The notes under the pieces: model-generated
The model's database searches: none
What the model saw: the letters and a program-made list of their open reading frames with translations, nothing else
What the model was told of the DNA's origin: nothing
Source of the DNA: Lacrimispora amygdalina
GTDB taxonomy: Bacteria; Bacillota; Clostridia; Lachnospirales; Lachnospiraceae
Length of the DNA stretch: 64,000 nucleotides
Direction: 5' to 3'
NCBI RefSeq assembly: GCF_003432035.1
Contig: NZ_QOHO01000053.1
Location: 1-64,000 of the forward strand
Position numbers and translations under genes: made by a program
Shown here: positions 15,801-24,754 of the stretch, one piece after another
How the letters are laid out: each line of letters opens with the position of its first letter
Position numbering within the stretch: the stretch's first letter is position 1

Positions 15801-16490
15801 TTAATCTTTTTCAACTGCTTCCTGATTCTCTTTCACAAACATGATGCCAAAAGCCAGTGCTAAAAACATACAGGAAAACCAGATGGTTTTTTCCGCAAAC
15901 AAAGGTACCAGAAAACTGCCAGCTGCTGCACCCACGGCAAAAAACAGGATCACTCCATAATAGCGAAGGCATTTTTCAAGGCTTTCCCTGTCCCTGGTCT
16001 GGCGGTACCGGTACAGCATTTCGGTCGCACTTCTCAGATTCCCGATACACATGGTGCTTGCAAAAGCACTGCCCTTCATTTTTCTAAATGCTTCCACCTG
16101 CATGGCACAGACAAAGGATACCATGGCATTGGCGGCCAGATCGACGGATCTGGGCAAAAATCCTACCGCAAACAAAAGGACCATTTCCATAACCACTACA
16201 ATCTGCCGCCAGTGTATTCTTTCATTATCTTTATATCTTCCCCTGATTATTTCAGAAACATAGATTCCTGCAGCAAAGGCCAGAATCGGCATCAGATAGC
16301 GGAAGGCTGTCTGCCAGCTTCTGTTCATAATACTGTGGGCAAAAATAATGATATTGCCAGTCTGGGCATTGGCATATACCTTACCTCTGTAAAAGTAGGT
16401 ATAGGCATCCTGTAAGCCTCCGGATAACGTGAGGATTACTCCCGTTGACATCGCTTCTGACATCTGCCCCTCAATTCTTTTCCAGATCAT
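15801..16490 (-). CDS. YoaK-like DUF1275 membrane protein
   Basis: A 229-residue membrane protein with about six hydrophobic segments. The N-terminal TLSGGLQDAYTYFYRGKVYANAQTGNIIIFA is the family hallmark (GG.DA...G.F.N.QTGN), and SFVCAMQVEAFRKMKGSAFASTMCIGNLRSATE is the second conserved block. The molecular role is not established. It forms a likely two-gene operon with the PPC protein downstream and is divergent from the MATE gene. Confidence 0.87.
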   Translation of the reverse strand: MIWKRIEGQMSEAMSTGVILTLSGGLQDAYTYFYRGKVYANAQTGNIIIFAHSIMNRSWQTAFRYLMPILAFAAGIYVSEIIRGRYKDNERIHWRQIVVVMEMVLLFAVGFLPRSVDLAANAMVSFVCAMQVEAFRKMKGSAFASTMCIGNLRSATEMLYRYRQTRDRESLEKCLRYYGVILFFAVGAAAGSFLVPLFAEKTIWFSCMFLALAFGIMFVKENQEAVEKD

Positions 16491-16680
16491 TTTCCATCAC
16501 CTGCCTTTCCAAAGCCTACTATACCACATCTTTTTCTGGTTGGAAACAAAGGGCTGCTGAAAGTGAACAAAAAATCTGTAGTATCTGCCAAATTCAACAT
16601 AAAATTAGTAGAATTTATTTCTTCTTTGCCTTATGCTTATTGAGCACGAAAAAACATTGCCCAGAAAGAGGAGAAATACC

Positions 16681-18117
16681 ATGTCAGAGAAAGCGACATT
16701 ATCTGCCAAAGATGAAAAATTCCGTAATTTTGCACTGCATGCCAATATGTGGAAGGTGGTTCTCTACGTCGGAACACCGTTAGCACTTTACCAAAGCTTA
16801 AATCAGCTTTTTAAAATATTTGACTCCATGATGGCGGCCCATATCAGCGCTTCTTCCGTTTCCGCAGTTGCCTATCTTTCCCAGATCAACTTAACGCTGT
16901 CCGCTCTGGGAGGAGGGCTTGCCATTGGATCCAGTTTAAAAATCAGTGAAGCTTACGGTGCCGGAGATTTTAATCTTGTAAAAAAACGGGTGAGCAGCCT
17001 TTTTGCCATGTGCGGTTTATTGGGGGCAGCGATTCTTCTTGTTCTCATGCCTGCTGCTCCCCAGTTCCTTAAATTTGCCAAAACGCCGGACAGTTTTATT
17101 GCAGAAGGCACCCAGTATTTCCGTCTGGAGCTGATCGGTATGGTCATCAGTTTTTTTAACAACGTCTATATTGCCATTGAAAGAGCCAGAGGCAATTCCC
17201 GCAGAATCCTTCACCTGAACATGGGTGTTATTGTCATTAAACTTTCCTTAACTGCTCTGTTTGTCTATGTGATGGGGGCTGGAATCAATATGATTTCCGT
17301 TGCAACAATCATCTCCCAGATTTTTATTCTGGCTGCTGCAATTAAAAACTTAAACCAGAAGGACAATGCATTTGGCTGCTCCTTACACAGCATCCGTTTA
17401 AAATCTGCTGTAATTGCGCCGATGATCACCCTGTCCATACCGGTTATTATCGAGAAAATTGCCTTTTCTCTTGGAAAAGTAGTTATTAATTCCATGAGCA
17501 CGATTTACAGTGCGCTGACGGTTGGTGCCCTTGGAATCTCCAATAATATCGGCGGTATTACTACGATGCCGCAAAATGGTTTTCAGGAGGGCGGTTCTGC
17601 CATCATCAGTCAGAATATGGGAGCTGGTAAGCCCGGCCGTGCCATGAAGGCATTCGGCTGCATCCTGGTAATCAATATTTTTCTGGGAGCCGTCCTGATG
17701 TCCTTATCCCTGCTCTTTTTAGGACAGATCAGCAGGCTTTTTGCAGGCCAAAACAGGGAATTCGCTGATATGATCGCATCGATTTACCGTTATGAGGCTT
17801 ATGGAGCCATTCCTCTGGGAATTAATGCATCCGTTCTTGCACTGCTGTATGGATTTGGCAGAACAAAAATTACCCTGACCATCAATTTCTGCCGGGTATT
17901 CGTATTTCGCATACCGGTTCTGTGGTATCTGCAGAACTATACACAGATGGGAAGTACCAGCGTCGGCGTAGTTATGGCTGTCAGCAATATCTGCACCGGA
18001 TTATTTGCTCTGGCCATCGGTATCATCGAAATCCGCAGAGTATGCCTGCAGTATCATATTGCAAACAGCTTTTTCCCTGTTTTAAAGAAAAGTCCGCAGC
18101 CAAAAGCTGATTCATAA
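16681..18117 (+). CDS. MATE family efflux transporter (second copy)
   Basis: A 478-residue transporter with twelve membrane segments. It begins MSEKATLSAKDEKFRNFALHANMWKVVLYVGTPLALYQSLNQLF and shows the MATE pattern of a duplicated six-helix unit (MMAAHISASSVSAVAYLSQ; GGSAIISQNMGAGKPGRAMKA). It differs clearly from the MATE protein at 9.2 kb, so it is not a recent duplicate. The ATG at 16681 follows AGAGGAG; the longer frame from 16633 lacks an SD. It is alone on the plus strand and ends at a terminator. Confidence 0.92.
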   Translation: MSEKATLSAKDEKFRNFALHANMWKVVLYVGTPLALYQSLNQLFKIFDSMMAAHISASSVSAVAYLSQINLTLSALGGGLAIGSSLKISEAYGAGDFNLVKKRVSSLFAMCGLLGAAILLVLMPAAPQFLKFAKTPDSFIAEGTQYFRLELIGMVISFFNNVYIAIERARGNSRRILHLNMGVIVIKLSLTALFVYVMGAGINMISVATIISQIFILAAAIKNLNQKDNAFGCSLHSIRLKSAVIAPMITLSIPVIIEKIAFSLGKVVINSMSTIYSALTVGALGISNNIGGITTMPQNGFQEGGSAIISQNMGAGKPGRAMKAFGCILVINIFLGAVLMSLSLLFLGQISRLFAGQNREFADMIASIYRYEAYGAIPLGINASVLALLYGFGRTKITLTINFCRVFVFRIPVLWYLQNYTQMGSTSVGVVMAVSNICTGLFALAIGIIEIRRVCLQYHIANSFFPVLKKSPQPKADS

Positions 18118-18124
18118 CAAAAAA

Positions 18125-18175
18125 CAGAGTGACATCCTCCCGCCTTACGGCATTGGATGGCACCCTGCTTTTTTA
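18125..18175 (+). terminator. Terminator after the second MATE gene
   Basis: CAGAGTGACATCC (from 18125) pairs with GGATGGCACCCTG (to 18167) with two mismatches, followed by six T at 18169-18174. It overlaps the last bases of nrdG on the other strand. Confidence 0.8.
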
Positions 18176-18691
18176 TTCCCATAATAGGACTTCCCCCAAA
18201 GCCAGAGATTCAGGAACCTTTATAATTCTCTGATTGGAAGATCCTTTAAACCGAAGTTTTAAATCCTTTTTTTCTTCTACAAATTTACCATCTACCAAAA
18301 CATCCAGGCAGGCTAATATCCGGCGGGTCTGCGGAACGCTTTCAATCATATCTCCCAGGATATCTTTTTCAAAATCATATCCTGTATAACACCAGATGGT
18401 TTTATCAGGAAAACGGCGCCGGACGTCTTCCACCAGATGGAGGATTCCTTTCTGGTTTTCCGGATGCATGGGTTCCCCTCCAAGAAGGGTAAGCCCTGCA
18501 ATATAGCTGTGTCCGAGGTATCCGGTTATCAGCTCCTCCGTATTCTTTGTGAACTCTTCTCCATAGTGAAAATCCCAGGCTTCTGCGTTAAAGCAGCCCT
18601 TACAGCAATGGGTGCAGCCGCTGACAAACAGGGATACCCTCACACCGGGTCCGTTGGCAACATCGGTGGGTTTTATTGTCGCATAATACAT
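18173..18691 (-). CDS. nrdG: Anaerobic ribonucleotide reductase activating enzyme
   Basis: A 172-residue radical SAM enzyme. It uses a [4Fe-4S] cluster and S-adenosylmethionine to place the glycyl radical on NrdD. The cluster motif CTHCCKGC (CX3CX2C, near residues 26-33) and GGEP (near 71-74) are present. AGGAGG lies 5 nt before the ATG. It follows nrdD by 9 nt and is surely co-transcribed with it. Confidence 0.96.
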   Translation of the reverse strand: MYYATIKPTDVANGPGVRVSLFVSGCTHCCKGCFNAEAWDFHYGEEFTKNTEELITGYLGHSYIAGLTLLGGEPMHPENQKGILHLVEDVRRRFPDKTIWCYTGYDFEKDILGDMIESVPQTRRILACLDVLVDGKFVEEKKDLKLRFKGSSNQRIIKVPESLALGEVLLWE

Positions 18692-18700
18692 GGCTGCCTC

Positions 18701-20830
18701 CTAAAGATGCAGTACTCTGGATTTAATTTCTTTTGTCTTACCTGTATTCCAGAAATTTTCTCCTAAATAACCGCAGGTTCTTCTGGTTACATTCATACGG
18801 TTTTTATCTTTATTATGGCACTGTGGACATTCCCATTCCATATTGTCATTGATTATAATCTCACCGTCAAATCCGCATACCTGGCAGTAGTCGGACTTTG
18901 TATTAAATTCTGCATACTGAATATTGTCATAGATATATTTAACTACGTCTTCCATTGCCTGTAAATTATGCTTCATATTGGGAACTTCCACATAGGAAAT
19001 GGCTCCTCCGGAAGAAATCTTCTGGAACTGGCTTTCAAAGTTAAATTTGGTAAAGGCATCAATATGCTCTCTGACGTCCACATGATAGGAATTGGTATAA
19101 TACCCCTTATCCGTTACATCAGGAATGCTGCCAAAACGCTCTCTGTCAATCTTTGCAAAACGGTAGCAAAGAGATTCTGCCGGAGTCCCGTACAGTCCAA
19201 AGCCAAGACCTGTCTCTTCCTTCCACTTGTCTACCACCTGCCTCATGTGGTTCATAACACGAAGGGCAAATTCCTCTCCTTCAGGAGTGGTATGGCTGAC
19301 TCCTTTCATGAGCCTGGTGGTTTCATACAAACCGATATATCCCAGTGAAATTGTGGAATATCCGCCATGAAGCAGAGCATCGATGGGCTCTCCCTTTTTC
19401 AGCCTTGCAATGGCTCCGTACTGCCAGTGAATCGGGCTTACGTCAGACAGGGTTCCTTCCAGTGATTTATGCCTGCACATCAGAGCTTCAAAACAAAGAT
19501 CTAACCGTTCGTCCAGAAGGCTCCAGAACGTGTCTTCATCGCCCTTTGCTATGATTCCAATCTGAGGAAGGTTTAAGCTTACGACTCCCTGATTAAATCT
19601 TCCCTCGAACTTATAGTCCCCGTTCTCATCCTTCCAGGTCGAAAGAAAGCTGCGGCAGCCCATACAGCTGAATACATTGCCCTCATAATTTTCCCGCATC
19701 TTTTTTGCTGAAATATAATCCGGATACATGCGCTTGGATGAGCACTTAACTGCAAGTTTTGTTATATAATCATATTTTCCGCCCTTTAAGCAGTTATTCT
19801 CATCAAGAACATAGATCAGCTTTGGAAATGCAGGCGTTACATAGACACCGGATTCGTTCTTAATGCCTTCCAGTCTCTGACGGAGAACCTCTTCCACAAT
19901 CATGGCATTTTCTTCAATATATTCATCCTGATCGTCCAGGCATAAAAACAGCGTAACAAAGGGTGCCTGGCCATTGGTCGTCATCAGCGTATTGATCTGA
20001 TACTGAATGGTCTGGACACCAGACTTCAATTCATCCCTTAAACGGATGGAAGCCATCTTTTCTACCATCTCTTCTGATATTGTATCGCCGAACTCATCTT
20101 TGATCTGCTTATGAAATTTATTGCTGCTTTTTCTTAAATATTTTCCAAGATGACGGATGTCTACAGACTGGCCTCCGTACTGATTGCTGGCAACCGCCGC
20201 AATTATCTGGGTCATAACTGTACAGGCTACCTGAAAGCTCCTGGGGCTTTCAATCATCTTCTCATTCATCACGGTGCCATGATCCAGCATGTCACCGATG
20301 TTGATCAGACAGCAGTTAAAAATCGGCTGCACGAAATAATCCGCATCATGAAAATGGATGGCTCCCTGTTCATGGGCAAGAGATATCCTCTCCGGCAGAA
20401 GCATTCTCTTAGTTAAGTCCCTGGAAACCTCTCCCGCAATATAATCTCTCTGCGTGGATGCAAGAATGGTATTCTTATTGGAGTTTTCCTCTGCCAGTTC
20501 TTTATTCTCATTCTTAATCAGCTTTAAAATGGATTCATCCGTTGTATTGGCTTTGCGAAGCAGAGCTCTCTGGTAACGGTAAATGATATATTTTTTGGAT
20601 AATGTATATTTGTTGTTATTTACAAGACCGCTTTCGATCATGTCCTGAATGGTTTCCACATTCATCACATCTTCTGAACGGCTCTCCACATGATCTAAAA
20701 TGGCATCTATCATGTCCTCACCAGCCTGCTCAGCAAGATCCACCTCAGCATTCGCCTTGCGAATCGCCTTGACGATTTTATCTCTGTCATACTCCACAAT
20801 TCTGCCGTCGCGCTTTTGTACTTTTATCAT
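18701..20830 (-). CDS. nrdD: Anaerobic ribonucleoside-triphosphate reductase
   Basis: This oxygen-sensitive class III enzyme makes dNTPs under anaerobiosis. It has an ATP-cone domain (IKVQKRDGRIVEYDRDKIVKA and on, residues 2-95), the glycyl-radical barrel, a C-terminal zinc site (CQVC ... CPQC) and the radical loop RRTCGYLG. Length is 709 residues. I place the start at the ATG at 20830, 6 nt after AGGGTG; a GTG three codons earlier (20839) is possible. Operon with nrdG; the promoter carries an NrdR-like box, and nrdR itself lies at 28 kb. Confidence 0.96.
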   Translation of the reverse strand: MIKVQKRDGRIVEYDRDKIVKAIRKANAEVDLAEQAGEDMIDAILDHVESRSEDVMNVETIQDMIESGLVNNNKYTLSKKYIIYRYQRALLRKANTTDESILKLIKNENKELAEENSNKNTILASTQRDYIAGEVSRDLTKRMLLPERISLAHEQGAIHFHDADYFVQPIFNCCLINIGDMLDHGTVMNEKMIESPRSFQVACTVMTQIIAAVASNQYGGQSVDIRHLGKYLRKSSNKFHKQIKDEFGDTISEEMVEKMASIRLRDELKSGVQTIQYQINTLMTTNGQAPFVTLFLCLDDQDEYIEENAMIVEEVLRQRLEGIKNESGVYVTPAFPKLIYVLDENNCLKGGKYDYITKLAVKCSSKRMYPDYISAKKMRENYEGNVFSCMGCRSFLSTWKDENGDYKFEGRFNQGVVSLNLPQIGIIAKGDEDTFWSLLDERLDLCFEALMCRHKSLEGTLSDVSPIHWQYGAIARLKKGEPIDALLHGGYSTISLGYIGLYETTRLMKGVSHTTPEGEEFALRVMNHMRQVVDKWKEETGLGFGLYGTPAESLCYRFAKIDRERFGSIPDVTDKGYYTNSYHVDVREHIDAFTKFNFESQFQKISSGGAISYVEVPNMKHNLQAMEDVVKYIYDNIQYAEFNTKSDYCQVCGFDGEIIINDNMEWECPQCHNKDKNRMNVTRRTCGYLGENFWNTGKTKEIKSRVLHL

Positions 20831-20878
20831 TTCTGTCACCCTAACCTATTCAATATTTTGTATATTAATTTAAATCTT

Positions 20879-20927
20879 CACTACATATAGTGCTTTTTAA
20901 TTATACACTACCCAGCAAAAATGTAAA
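20879..20927 (-). promoter_or_regulatory. nrdDG promoter with NrdR-like box
   Basis: On the minus strand TTTACA (20922-20927), a 16-bp spacer and a perfect TATAAT (20900-20905). Just downstream of the -10, CACTATATGTAGTG (20879-20892) matches the palindromic NrdR box core CACTATATATAGTG with one change. A half box, TAGTGT, overlaps the spacer and -10. NrdR normally binds a pair of boxes; the second here is degenerate. Confidence 0.72.
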
Positions 20928-20943
20928 GGAGATTTTTGGAATT

Positions 20944-21567
20944 TTATCGGATAAAGTTAGTCCAGACTTTCTCTTCTTTCTTGGGAAGGCCGATTCCTGC
21001 TGCCTTTCCGGCCTCAATACATTTTAAAAGCCATGCCATATTTTTACCAAGAGTCCTCATTGTGTAAAGTCCTTCCAGATCCTGTTCCACCTCCTGCGGA
21101 GTTCTTCCGTGTACCATATTCCAATAGGAGGAGGAAACAAGGGGCATCTGGGCAATGGTAAAATACTTATTTAAGGCATCAAGGGTGGCGGTAGTACCCG
21201 CTCTCCGTGCAGATGCTATGGCAGCTCCCGGCTTATGGGCAAAATTACTCCCCCCTGCATAAAAAAGACGGTCAAGGAACGAAAACAGGGCTCCATTGGC
21301 GGACGCATAATAAACCGGAGAACCTACAATAAGACCATCTGCCTGTTTCATCTTTTCAATAAACTCATTTACCGGATCATCCTCAAATACACAGGCTCCC
21401 TTTTTCATGCATGTTCCGCATGCAATGCATCCATGAATGGCTCTATTTCCCAAATAAACCAGTTCTGTATCAATTCCCTCTGCTTTTAATGACCCTGCCA
21501 CTTCAAGAAGGGCCCTGTTGGTGCAGCCCTCTTTATGAGGACTTCCGTTTAACATCAATACTTTCAT
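20944..21567 (-). CDS. Iron-sulfur flavoprotein / flavodoxin-fold NADPH-FMN reductase family
   Basis: A 207-residue flavodoxin-like protein. It has the N-terminal FMN loop GSPHKEGCTN, a compact cysteine motif GCIACGTCMKKGAC (CX2CX2CX5C, near 47-59) typical of iron-sulfur flavoproteins, and GSPVYYASANGALFSFLDRLFYAG near 79-102. It likely carries electrons or reduces quinones or nitro compounds; the partner is unknown. It follows the SNF2 gene by 19 nt in the same direction. Confidence 0.88.
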   Translation of the reverse strand: MKVLMLNGSPHKEGCTNRALLEVAGSLKAEGIDTELVYLGNRAIHGCIACGTCMKKGACVFEDDPVNEFIEKMKQADGLIVGSPVYYASANGALFSFLDRLFYAGGSNFAHKPGAAIASARRAGTTATLDALNKYFTIAQMPLVSSSYWNMVHGRTPQEVEQDLEGLYTMRTLGKNMAWLLKCIEAGKAAGIGLPKKEEKVWTNFIR

Positions 21568-21586
21568 GACACTCCCTATCCTTTCT

Positions 21587-24500
21587 TTAATCCAGAAGCC
21601 CCAGCAAATCTTCCTTCGTCAGATTGCTTAAGGAAACAGTACCCTCTGTTATAATCTGCTCTGCCAGATCCTTTTTTGATTCCTGAAGCTTCAAAATATT
21701 TTCTTCAATGGTTCCCTTGGTGATTAACTTAAATACAGTTACCTGTTTGTCCTGTCCGATTCTGTGAGCGCGGTCTGTGGCCTGATTCTGGGCTGCAACA
21801 TTCCACCACGGGTCAAAATGAATTACCATATCTGCTGCGGTTAAGTTGAGACCGGTTCCCCCGGCTTTCAGAGATATAAGAAACAGGGGTATCTCATCTT
21901 TTTTAAAAGAATTAACCATATGAAGCCTCTCTTCCTTAGGCGTACCCCCGGTCAGCATATAGTAGGAAATCCCTTCCCCATTCAGCCTGTTCCCGATAAT
22001 CTCCAGCATGGAGGTGAACTGGGAAAACAACAGGATCTTATGTCCTCCCTCCACACCATTTTTAATTAAATCAACGCAGGTCTCAAGTTTTGCAGAATCT
22101 CCCCTGTAATTATCGTAGCATAAATGGGGGTCACAGCAGATCTGGCGCAGCCTTGTAAGCTCTGCCAGTATCTGGATACTGTCTCTTCCGGTTCTGTTCT
22201 CTCCGCTTTCCAGTTCTGTCTTTAAGCGGTACGCATTAGCCGTATATAAATCCTTTTGCTCTTTGTCAAACGCGGAGTATACAACTGTTTCCAGTTTATC
22301 CGGCAGTTCCTTTAATACGTCTTTTTTCAGTCTTCTTAAAATAAACGGGCCGATCAGGCGGTGAAGGCTCTCTAACACCCATTGCTCCTGATTCTTAACA
22401 ATGGGCATCTCATATTCTTTTTTAAACTTCTGATAATGAAAAAGAAAACCAGGCATCAGAAAATCAAAAATACTCCACAGCTCTGAAAGGCGGTTTTCTA
22501 TGGGGGTACCTGTCAATGCAAACCTGCAGACAGCATCAACCGATTTAACGGCTTTGGCACTCTGCGTGGATGCATTCTTGATATACTGGGCTTCATCGAT
22601 GATCTGAAAACGGAATGTTCTGCCTTCATAAAGGTCTGCATCTCTTTTCAGCAGATCGTAGGAAGTGACGACAACACTCCCTTTCTCCAGATTCTTTAAC
22701 TGTTCTTCTCTCTCTGCCGCCGAACCTGTGACTGTTTTCACATGTAAAGCCGGTGCAAACAGATGAATCTCATTCTCCCAGTTATAGACAAGAGAAGCCG
22801 GGCAGACCACAAGAAAGCTGGCATCCGGATTATTCTGGGCTTCATCAAGAATTAAGGCGATGACCTGAATGGTCTTGCCAAGCCCCATATCATCCGCAAG
22901 AATTCCGCCGAATCCATATTTATCAAGAGTCTTAAGCCAGCGGTATCCAGTCTTCTGGTATCCTCTGAGTACAGATTTTAAAGGCTGGGGTATCTCGAAA
23001 TCGCTGTCCTCTATGGATTTCATACCGCGTACAACCGCTTTGTACAACTGATCCCTGTATAATGTTATGCCGCTTTCTTCTTTAAAAAGACCATCGAGAT
23101 AAAGAGCTCTGTATTTTGGCAGACGGAAATTTTTGTTCTCCATCTCATCCGGATTCATCCCAAGCCCCTCAACCAGCTTTGCGATGGTAATCAGACCATT
23201 ATCCTCAAGATTTACAAATTCCCCGCTTCTTAACCGGTAATACTTCTTTTTTCTGCTGTATTCGGATAAAAGCCTGGCCAAATCCTGACCGGTTAATTCT
23301 CCTGCATCCACATTGAGCTCAAGCCAGTTTCCCGTACTTTTTACACCGACAGAAATTTTAGGAGGGGGAAGCACCTTCAGTTTTTTAAATGACTCGGAAA
23401 AATAGACCTCTCCCACAGCCATAAATTCTCTTACCCCTTCTGTCAAAAGACGGTATACGGCTTCCTCGTCATCCTTAATTGCCGGATAATCGGATTCATA
23501 TTCCCTGTATTTAAAATATCTGGTGATCAGCTGGCTGATACGGAATTCCCCCGGAACATCCCTGCATACGGTTCGGGGCAGCTTTTCATCCTCAACCGGC
23601 TGAAAGGAATAGCTTCCGTAAGAAAGAGTAGGCCGCAGGACCAGCTTATTGAAACCATCGGAATCGAAATCAAACCTGGCTTTTAATTCTTCCGGTTTAA
23701 AAGACTCCAGATTAAGACTGCCTGAATCAATGGTACAGTAAGCGGCAATGCGTTTTAATACGCGTTCATAAAAAAGGGGCATATCCTTGTTATTGATTAC
23801 CGTCTGATAATCCGCACCATAACCGCTCATCATGTGGCTTAAAAAAACTCCAAGCGTCTCGCTGCAGGGCTGGTCACAGCAATAAAGGCGCTTTAAATCA
23901 CCAAGATAAAGATGGGTCTCACCCTTCAGCACCAAAAGGTTTTTATCGATGGATACACGGACTCCGTCTCTTCCTTCACGGGCCGCCGCTACAGACAGAT
24001 CCGGATTGCGCCAGGAGATCTCCAGATGTCTTTTCTCTCCTCTGTGATCCTCAAACTCCAGAGTCTTCCCTTTCATAATCTGAAAGAACCTGTCTCTGGC
24101 TGTTTTGCTCAGATTTAAATACCGCATCACCGGACGTGCAGAAAAGGAACTTTTCTGCATCTGTTCATACTGCTCACAGTAGGAATTGATAACCTCCAGC
24201 ATAAAATCCAAAAGCGGCCGGCTTTCCTTCACAAAAACAGACCGGTTATGGTAAAAAGCCAGATTTTTCCCATATTCCACATAGGTTCCATGATCCATGG
24301 CATCTGCAAAGGCGGCTAAATCCTTAACAAGGTAAAGGCGGTCTCTGCCCAGCTTTACTTCCAGCATCACCTCTCTGCGGTTTACCAGCACCGATACCGA
24401 AAGATAAATCTGTTCTTCCTGGCCTTCACTCATAATTCTGGCAACTTCCCCGTTGGTATACTCCCGGATCATGGCTCTCGCCTGGGCAGAAGTAGTAACC

Positions 24501-24733
24501 GTTTTTCCCTGATTTCCTGCTTCCTGTTCCTCATAAGCCTTAAAAAGAGCCTTACAATGAGGGCACATCCCACGGTAGGAATTTCCCTGGGCACAGGAAC
24601 AAGAGTAGTCAAAAACCTGACTACCCTTGAGATGAAGACTTGCTCTATATTCTTTTCCCTGATCTTCCACCAATGCCTTAACTCCTGTTTCGCCCTTCCA
24701 AAAAGCATTGGCAGTTATCTGTGATACTTTCAT
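21587..24733 (-). CDS. SNF2-family helicase with SWIM zinc finger
   Basis: A 1048-residue ATP-dependent DNA translocase. The N-terminus holds a SWIM zinc finger (CSCAQGNSYRGMCPHC, near 45-60), then a bacterial SNF2-associated region, then the SNF2 ATPase (from about 590): DDMGLGKT (Walker A), DEAQ (motif II), ALTGTPIENR (motif III), and a helicase C-domain with LLFSQFTSMLEIIGNRL and DRAHRIGQDKQV. Such proteins occur in many Firmicutes; roles in transcription recycling or repair are suspected, not shown. It lies 21 nt after argS and 19 nt before the flavoprotein gene, and the short spacing suggests one operon. Confidence 0.93.
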   Translation of the reverse strand: MKVSQITANAFWKGETGVKALVEDQGKEYRASLHLKGSQVFDYSCSCAQGNSYRGMCPHCKALFKAYEEQEAGNQGKTVTTSAQARAMIREYTNGEVARIMSEGQEEQIYLSVSVLVNRREVMLEVKLGRDRLYLVKDLAAFADAMDHGTYVEYGKNLAFYHNRSVFVKESRPLLDFMLEVINSYCEQYEQMQKSSFSARPVMRYLNLSKTARDRFFQIMKGKTLEFEDHRGEKRHLEISWRNPDLSVAAAREGRDGVRVSIDKNLLVLKGETHLYLGDLKRLYCCDQPCSETLGVFLSHMMSGYGADYQTVINNKDMPLFYERVLKRIAAYCTIDSGSLNLESFKPEELKARFDFDSDGFNKLVLRPTLSYGSYSFQPVEDEKLPRTVCRDVPGEFRISQLITRYFKYREYESDYPAIKDDEEAVYRLLTEGVREFMAVGEVYFSESFKKLKVLPPPKISVGVKSTGNWLELNVDAGELTGQDLARLLSEYSRKKKYYRLRSGEFVNLEDNGLITIAKLVEGLGMNPDEMENKNFRLPKYRALYLDGLFKEESGITLYRDQLYKAVVRGMKSIEDSDFEIPQPLKSVLRGYQKTGYRWLKTLDKYGFGGILADDMGLGKTIQVIALILDEAQNNPDASFLVVCPASLVYNWENEIHLFAPALHVKTVTGSAAEREEQLKNLEKGSVVVTSYDLLKRDADLYEGRTFRFQIIDEAQYIKNASTQSAKAVKSVDAVCRFALTGTPIENRLSELWSIFDFLMPGFLFHYQKFKKEYEMPIVKNQEQWVLESLHRLIGPFILRRLKKDVLKELPDKLETVVYSAFDKEQKDLYTANAYRLKTELESGENRTGRDSIQILAELTRLRQICCDPHLCYDNYRGDSAKLETCVDLIKNGVEGGHKILLFSQFTSMLEIIGNRLNGEGISYYMLTGGTPKEERLHMVNSFKKDEIPLFLISLKAGGTGLNLTAADMVIHFDPWWNVAAQNQATDRAHRIGQDKQVTVFKLITKGTIEENILKLQESKKDLAEQIITEGTVSLSNLTKEDLLGLLD

Positions 24734-24754
24734 AACCCCTCACATCCGTTCACT

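Noticed and set aside
23912-24118. Plus-strand frames inside the SNF2 gene
   Set aside because: Nested in a strongly supported 1048-residue protein; composition and lack of SD mark them as shadows.
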